A DNA stretch of 64,000 nt from Filobasidium wieringae. Lineage: Eukaryota; Basidiomycota; Tremellomycetes; Filobasidiales; Filobasidiaceae. The DNA is taken from NCBI GenBank assembly GCA_001600055.1, contig BCIV01000001.1, positions 1,047,774-1,111,773 of the forward strand, written 5' to 3'. The position numbers were made by a program, and so were the translations under genes. Under the pieces are notes generated by a model. That model saw only the letters and a program-made list of their open reading frames with translations. It was not told the origin of the DNA and did not search any database. Below, piece after piece: positions 58,501-64,000 of this stretch (its first letter is position 1; each line of letters opens with the position of its first letter).

Positions 58501-60313
58501 CTGAGGTTTTGCAACGGGTATGTGTCTCCCTTGCTGAAGAGGAAATCAGGACTCAACTCTCTGTACCATCAGCCGGGGGATTATGTGGCGAAAAAACATG
58601 CACAGTTTCTTCCTATATCAGGTCGAGCGCCTTTACTCTGGAAGAAACACGCGTTCCCTGCAGGTGAATACTAGTCGTCATAATAGGATCAAAACTCTCC
58701 CTGAAACACTTGAAACACAGCCGCAGTAAAATCATTTGCGGATGATGCAGATTTGACTTCCAGGCAAATCCAAAACGCTATATTTGTAGATCAAGTAGAG
58801 TATACTACTAAATCCAAGCAAAAGATCTTACGGGATTTATTCGAACACGTTACCAACACTTACATCAGGGTCAGTCATCTCTCGAGAGGAGGTACTATTT
58901 GAGGCGGATACTGAATATGAGGATAGTTTGGGAAGGATTACTATGTGCAGGACAGGGGGATACCTCAGGGATCTCGAGTTAGCAGTCTGCTGTGTTCCTA
59001 CTTTTACGGACACATGGAGCGAAGCACTCTGGATTTCTCTGACGCAGAAGATTGTGTAAGCGAATCCATAACATATTATCTTCGTTCCGACGTGCTCACA
59101 GTTGTTTGTTTCCGGCATAGCTTCTAATGCGTATCATCGACGATTTCTTGTTCATTACGCCGCGAAAAGACCAAGCGATACGATTTCTGAAAGTAATGAA
59201 TCAAGGTTCGTCATCGTCATGTGTCTCTCGCACCGTAGCTAACTAGTTCTTGCAGGCTCAGACGAATACGGTTGTCATGTTGCGTTGGACAAATCGCTCT
59301 GCAACTTTGGTGATCTACAGCAATCATCGATTGGAGCTATCATGCGTGATAAACGTGAGCTCGTGATGCGATCAAGACGGAACTATCAGACTTAATCACT
59401 CTGCACCCGAAGCATTTCCGTACTGTGGGACGTTAATTGATCAAAAGACTTTGGATTTGAAGATCGACGTGAACCGAAATCTTGATATACGTAAGCCGTA
59501 CTGCCGCATGCTATAATCAGAGAAGCTTGATTGATGCACAACATAGACGTCCGAGAAAACCTCTCAGTGAAGGGCACAAGGTCACAAGGCGCTAGTTTTG
59601 CCGTCTGGCTCAAGCGGTAGGTGCTGTTGTTCACGCTTGGCTTCACTTCACTTGACTCTCAATTTATGCAGCATGCTTGAAAACCATAATCATATAATAT
59701 ACGTAAGCCAATTCGATCTGATGTGATAGCATAGCCTCTTATTCGCGATGGGTCTTTTTCGAAAGAATGATACTGGACTATCCTCGCATGATTCCGTTTG
59801 CGCTAATATCTACACCAATTTCTTGCTGACCGCTATGAAGGCGGTTCATTACTTGAATGATATCAATGACGAAAATCCAGCCTTCATTTATGGTAGGTAC
59901 CATCGGAAAACATGATAGCAATGCAGCTGATTTGTGAACGAAAATCACCCATGGCGAACATTTAGCATCTATAGACCAGGCGGTTGCGCACACCTGTCAT
60001 GCGAACCGTGCGCACATAAAGTCCTATGTGGGATCGAAGAACTTGGCACAGTGCTCGGTATCAAACTTGAAGTTCATTTGGTCAGTCAATCTTTGACATA
60101 CAGATAATTCGGCTCTCACACGCGCGTTTCATCAGGATTGCTAAACACGCCTTTAAGAGGGTTTTCGCGACTAAGGGGAGCAAGCTCGACCCTGTCTGCG
60201 CTGCGTTGAGGGAAGAGCTAGGACATAGAAGGAATGCTGGTTTACTGCATGACAAGGATCTCTCCAGAACCCTCACAAATACCTGGAACGAAGTTAAGGA
60301 GGTGCCTTTCTGA
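55517..60313 (+). CDS. TERT: Telomerase reverse transcriptase
   Basis: About 25 exons join in one frame to roughly 1,150 residues. Domains in order: an N-terminal TEN-like part (LSSYYPKLLSLETYLHGLLG, NVLTTGYR, IGTDLMLHILTTEALAIYLP with YTQLCGVPLF); a basic linker (KRKRKSEKAK); the RNA-binding part (LLRYIFPREHGLHNVFTS, CPYRQLRDAYCP, VSRFVQAVCHFVIPDNVWGT, WLF...SLLKTTFYITET); RT motif 2 (VRLIPKPNGMRPICNLGRK); motif A (CFVKVDIKSAFDTINQ); B' (RGIPQGSRVSSLLCSYFYG); C (LLMRIIDDFLFITP); D (GSDEYGCHVALDKSLCNFGD); E (FPYCGTLIDQKTLDLKI); and a C-terminal extension (ANIYTNFLLTAMKAVHYLN, WIAKHAFKRVFATKG). All three catalytic Asp are present. It adds telomeric repeats using a separate RNA. The ATG 55517 gives the expected start, though a short upstream exon is possible. 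Confidence 0.93.
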
Positions 60314-60991
60314 CAGCAGGCAAGCTACGGTTATATCGAATCATATACTATACTCAGTCTCATCATGCATGCGAAATCTTTCTCGACAAACTCCCTGTTG
60401 GACGCAGCCGAGTCTGCGCAGATGCTTCGCAGGCTTTTATTGACCTGAAATGTTATTCACATTGATAATATTTGATTCAGATGGTTCCTGCATGCGAACA
60501 CGCGCTCGTTGAAGCGTAGTGAATCTTCAGTCGCTGCACCGCGCGAGGAAAGAGAGAGATACGGCACTGGCCAAAGGAGATCCAGTGGCCAGACCAGGAG
60601 TGTCCTAGCGCTGATTAAGAAACCGCAGGATACGTTTGGAAGGATATGGAGCAATCCGTCCATGTTTGTTGCTTGAGAGGAGAGGACTAACATGGCCGCC
60701 GCGGACCAAAGGATATATTGTTTCGGCCGTTGACGGCGAGTCGGACACGAGTAGAGATCGTCTTGCTGTGACATCATGTGCGGCTTCTGACCTGACATCC
60801 GTCAGTCCTGTTGGCCGACGTCCTGGGTGGGTGTTTCCTGGTACCGCTGAGATTCCTTTGCGTGTCTTAACCAACATCGGCTCTGTCACCAGCTTATCGA
60901 TGCGAGGTTAGACGAATCCTCTGAGCGATAGACCCGATTACCAAAAAGAATGTCCCGAGGCAGCAAAAAAAAATGTCCCGAGCCAAAAGAA
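60314..60991. other. Gene-free region between TERT and tRNA-Tyr
   Basis: About 680 bp; the TERT 3' UTR and sequence with short uncharacteristic frames on both strands. No gene supported. Confidence 0.5.
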
Positions 60992-61078
60992 TCTCCCGAA
61001 CCAGATTCGAACTAGTGACCGAAGGATAAACTGATCTACTATTACAGTCCTTCGCTCTACCAACTGAGCTATCAAGAG
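60992..61078 (-). tRNA. tRNA-Tyr(GUA) with a 14-nt intron
   Basis: Acceptor CTCTTGA / TCGGGAG with discriminator A, D arm GCTC...GAGC, anticodon stem AAGGA/TCCTT, loop CTGTAA-A with anticodon GTA (61045-61043), T arm ACTAG-TTCGAAT-CTGGT. The intron is 61041-61028. T runs follow downstream on the minus strand. Confidence 0.88.
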
Positions 61079-61369
61079 GTCCCTGTAGGTAGGAATAGCA
61101 TTCACAATATAGAACCTACAATCTAGGGGTCGGTTATAGGATGTGCGGAACCAGCTGACCGCCGAACGACCCGATTGCACGATACAGAAAAATTTTGGCT
61201 TACGAAACAATTTGTGTCGATAAGATCGAAGCAGATCGGTGGCACTTGGCTGGTTCGACATTGGCCATCATGTGTGGCTCGCTCTGAATGATGGGTCGCT
61301 TGAGGAGTTTAAAGGATGTACCTTCTGATATACGTCTCGTTGGCCATAAAACGCTGGCCCAAAAAAACC

Positions 61370-61463
61370 AGCTCTCACCCAGGATCGAACTGGGGACCTT
61401 CTCCGTGCATCAGCCAGATTTGCAGATGTAAAGGAGACGCAGTAACCACTTTGCCATGAAAGC
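61370..61463 (-). tRNA. tRNA-Val(UAC) with a 21-nt intron
   Basis: Acceptor GCTTTCA / TGAGAGC, D arm GCA...TGC, anticodon stem TCTCC/GGAGA, loop TTTACA-C with anticodon TAC (61430-61428), T arm CCCAG-TTCGATC-CTGGG. The intron lies one base after the anticodon. A T7 run (61361-61367 on the plus strand as A7) follows. The discriminator base would be T, which is unusual. Confidence 0.8.
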
Positions 61464-61850
61464 GTACAAGAAAAGCTTGTCTGAAACAATCCCATCAATT
61501 TGACGAAATTTCCGGACAATTCATCACACTCTCCGGCTGCCATTGCCTCAAGCTCAGATGTACATATCAGCCGGTTGGCCTTTCTCCTTTTCTTCAACAG
61601 GGTTCAGCACAATGATTGACTTCACCGCTGTGCATCCGCTTGTGCATTGTTCACCGCATGCCGCGCGGCTTGTACCTGACTTCGGTCATGGTTCGGCCAC
61701 TACGCCAAAGGGGTCGATTAGCGCGCACAGCTCTGGCCTACATATAGTGTGGCTCCAAGGCGTAATCAGATGGGTCAGGTAAATTGATCAATAGGATCAA
61801 CCGACAAACACATTGCACATATATACAAAGACGTTCAGCACCGTACAAGC
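61464..61850. other. Region between tRNA-Val and the membrane protein gene
   Basis: About 390 bp; no gene or RNA seen. The 61079-61369 gap between the two tRNA genes is likewise empty. Confidence 0.5.
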
Positions 61851-63430
61851 ATGTCGGTTACAGCTCAAACGTTCAACGGGGCACTCCTTGGAGTTCCTAT
61901 TTCAACGTGTTTGATAGCACTCACTACAGCTATCCGATGGAGAGCGACCAAGTATGCTGCTCCAGCTGAAAGACCCACCGAGGAAGACGCCGTGGACAGA
62001 GCCCTTGATGCTGTCAAGGCAGAAGACGAGAAGAAGAAGCTACCTTGGTGGTTTATGCCCTTGTATTGGCTGGCTGGTCTTGGTATCGGAATCGGTCTTA
62101 CATATTTGCCGGATTGGAGCAGTGTCCTGCTCTGGGTGTGGACTTCAGGATTCCCGATCGTAAGCGGAACAATGTTTGCTCACAAAATTGACTATCTAAA
62201 CCTCTTGTAAACTTAGGCATGGTGTTTCAGTGCAACTTTCAATGATATTACTGGAGTGAAATTGTTTGGTATTGCAAGGCGAATTGACGATCGTGAGCTG
62301 CTTTCACCGACTTAAACCAGCCGTAAGCTGATATCGAGCTTGCTATGGTCAGGAAGGGAAATAGTTCATAACGGTGACCGTGTGTCCCGCTGGAAGCAGG
62401 CTCTACCTGGCTTGTCAGCGGCTACCTGTATAATAGGCGCCACTCTGCTCGGCTCGGACACACCTCTAGTCCAATTCGCAATTTGCACGCTATTGGCTAT
62501 CATTATACCATATCGACTGGGTCTACTCACCTTCCATATCAAAGGCAAACCGGCCTCTATCAAGTGGTTTATATTCGGTTCTACGGCGCTCATGACGTTC
62601 GCTACCATCCTCGTCGGCGCTTTGGCGGCTATCGCGATATTCGTTAGCAGCAGATTCGGCGGAACTGAGAAGACACCAAAGCCGCCCATCGTGAACAGTC
62701 CTACGAAGGAGTTTGGTTCACTTCTCATACCGCTCATGTCAGTGGCTCAAGTATTCATGATTATGGGGTTCTACGGGCACATCTTTACCACGCTGTACAA
62801 GGTTGACTGGGTGCTGTCGAGCAAGCGTCAAGGGGTCCATCTAGACAACGATAATCGTGAGGAGAGAGCATTGTTCCCAGACTATCCTGCTCAACACTTG
62901 GTGCCAAAGGACGAGAAGGATAAGGAAATGCTGGCCCAGATGGGTCCTGTCATCGCGCTGCCGAGCCTAATGAGTCTCGTTCGCAGCGGCGAAATCAGGC
63001 GATTCTTCGTCAAGCCGGTCTATACGTTAACGGCTGTCCTCGCCTACCAAGCGACGCTCCTTTTGTGCAGCTGCGTCCTCAAGTCGTCTCGTATGGTAGT
63101 TCTCTTGACGGGGGTAAGTCAGCAGAACGAGTTAATATCCAAACGGTGGCTCATCTTTTGCCCTTGCAGGCGGAGCCGGGAAAGGTTACGTTGCCGCAGA
63201 TGGATGGCGCGATAAACATTGTCGCCCTTGCCAGTATCATGCTTGCCCCTTTGGGCATAGCCTTTGCCCTAGGATCAGTCTCTTTCTTTAGAGGTGAAGC
63301 AAGTATGGTCTTCAACTACCGGTCTGAACCTTTCCCCTACGAACCTCTCGATAGTGGGTTGTCGGGCTTCGGTGATGAGAAGGAGAGCTTCGAGGAAGAC
63401 CGTCCCGTGGACGATGCCCGAAAGATTTAA
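61851..63430 (+). CDS. Unknown multi-pass membrane protein
   Basis: Four exons give about 455 residues with seven to eight hydrophobic helices. These include ALLGVPISTCLIALTTAIRW, WWFMPLYWLAGLGIGIGLTY, ALPGLSAATCIIGATLLGSD, WFIFGSTALMTFATILVGAL, LLIPLMSVAQVFMIMGFYGH and IVALASIMLAPLGIAFALGS. Between helices lies a charged loop with HLVPKDEKDKEMLAQMGPVI. The C-terminus is acidic (DEKESFEEDRPVDDARKI). I do not recognise the family; there is no transporter signature that I can name. Exon 1 ends 62159 (GGATTCCCGATC before GTAAGC), and the other joins keep frame. Possible alternatives are an unclassified organellar or plasma-membrane protein. Confidence 0.7.
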
Positions 63431-63952
63431 AGCTGCGCATTCGTGTGAACATCCCTCGGAGAATTTCTAAGTTACAAAGTTGTTCAAATCCGTTATGTTG
63501 TCTGTATTGGCTAGCAAATGTAGTTGTATGGCAGGCTATCAACACGTCGATGTCTCGACTGGTCCGTTACATAGATAAATCGATCAGCAAACGCGAATGG
63601 GAAAGTATGGAAATGTCTCAGATCAAGGAGGCGCTGTGACAGGAGAACGGCACCAAGGATCGGAGGGTGTACCCAAAAGGGTGACTCATTGCACTGAGGT
63701 TCCACACATCCTCTGACGGAACCATGTTCCAGACCAAGGGTACATCCACGAAGACAGCGTTTCATAGACCCACAGGTTTACGGCAAGCAATGAGAGTCGC
63801 TGATATTTTTTGCTGATCAAGGCTGCTACACGCGCCATCAGCGGCTCATGGCGCTGTTTGAAAGCGTCTTGCTGACTGTTCACACATGTGAAACGTACGA
63901 CCTCTAACATGCTTGCAATGGATATATATATATGATACACCGGGAAGACCTA
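63431..63952. other. Convergent region at the window end
   Basis: About 520 bp; 3' UTRs and a TATATATATA run near 63920. No gene supported. Confidence 0.45.
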
Positions 63953-64000
63953 TCATTCCCCGTCCTCAGCCAATACCTCCTCGGTAGCATCCATGATTTC
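63953..64000 (-). CDS. Possible C-terminal end of a minus-strand gene (partial)
   Basis: The last 48 bases read EIMDATEEVLAEDGE then TGA on the minus strand, an acidic tail that continues off the window. Too short to identify; it could be chance. Confidence 0.35.
   Translation of the reverse strand, partial: EIMDATEEVLAEDGE

Noticed and set aside
55741..60300. Many in-frame stops suggesting a TERT pseudogene
   Set aside because: Every stop falls in a segment bounded by usable GT...AG sites, and all catalytic motifs join in one frame.
1..64000. CRISPR, phage, plasmid or bacterial features
   Set aside because: None seen; spliceosomal introns and nuclear gene families throughout.

Overview
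The window is eukaryotic nuclear DNA from a basidiomycete yeast, most likely a tremellomycete (Cryptococcus/Kwoniella-like). Genes are packed on both strands and cut by many short introns, mostly about 40-70 nt with GT...AG ends. The gene set also fits: a CAP10-type GT90 glycosyltransferase, a Clr2 silencing factor, a DUF7137 protein, a FIT/SCS3 lipid protein and a telomerase reverse transcriptase. I see no bacterial operons, phage, CRISPR array or intact transposon. All reading frames were joined by hand across introns, so exon ends are predictions.

Layout. 1-5.5 kb: a partial NCA2-like gene (-), EMC7 (+), a DUF7137 membrane protein (-) and an auxin-efflux-carrier-type transporter (-). 6-11.8 kb: a secreted M28 aminopeptidase (-), an SDR oxidoreductase (+), a HIT hydrolase (-) and histone H3 (+). 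11.8-13.1 kb is gene-free and holds short repeats. 13.1-18.7 kb: proline dehydrogenase, a FIT-family lipid protein and a second M28 peptidase (all +). A split tRNA-Leu lies at 19.7 kb. 20-26.6 kb: a Ser-rich unknown (-), an AhpD/CMD-fold protein (+) and a secreted double-psi beta-barrel protein (+) with a long promoter. 27.3-34 kb (all -): ornithine decarboxylase antizyme with a +1 frameshift site, a MATE transporter and a CAP10/GT90 enzyme. 35-43 kb: Clr2 (-) divergent from SWD2 (+), an unknown membrane protein and an LDAH-type lipid-droplet hydrolase (+). 43-50.5 kb: the YAK1 kinase and an intronless nuclear-looking protein (both -). 51-60.3 kb: glycerol-3-phosphate acyltransferase (+), CMS1 (-) and TERT (+, about 25 exons). 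Split tRNA-Tyr and tRNA-Val genes (-) follow, then an unknown multi-pass membrane protein (+) and the tail of another gene (-).

These are mostly core cellular genes. Themes are chromatin and chromosome ends (H3, Clr2, SWD2, TERT), lipid storage and synthesis (FIT, LDAH, GPAT), small-molecule homeostasis (proline oxidase, antizyme, MATE, AEC) and secretion or the cell surface (EMC7, CAP10, M28 peptidases, the beta-barrel protein). The most notable signals are at the level of decoding and splicing: the TTT-TGA shift site in antizyme, an apparent one-codon exon inside the HIT active-site motif, a very short intron that removes an in-frame stop from YAK1, and an intact, intron-dense TERT.
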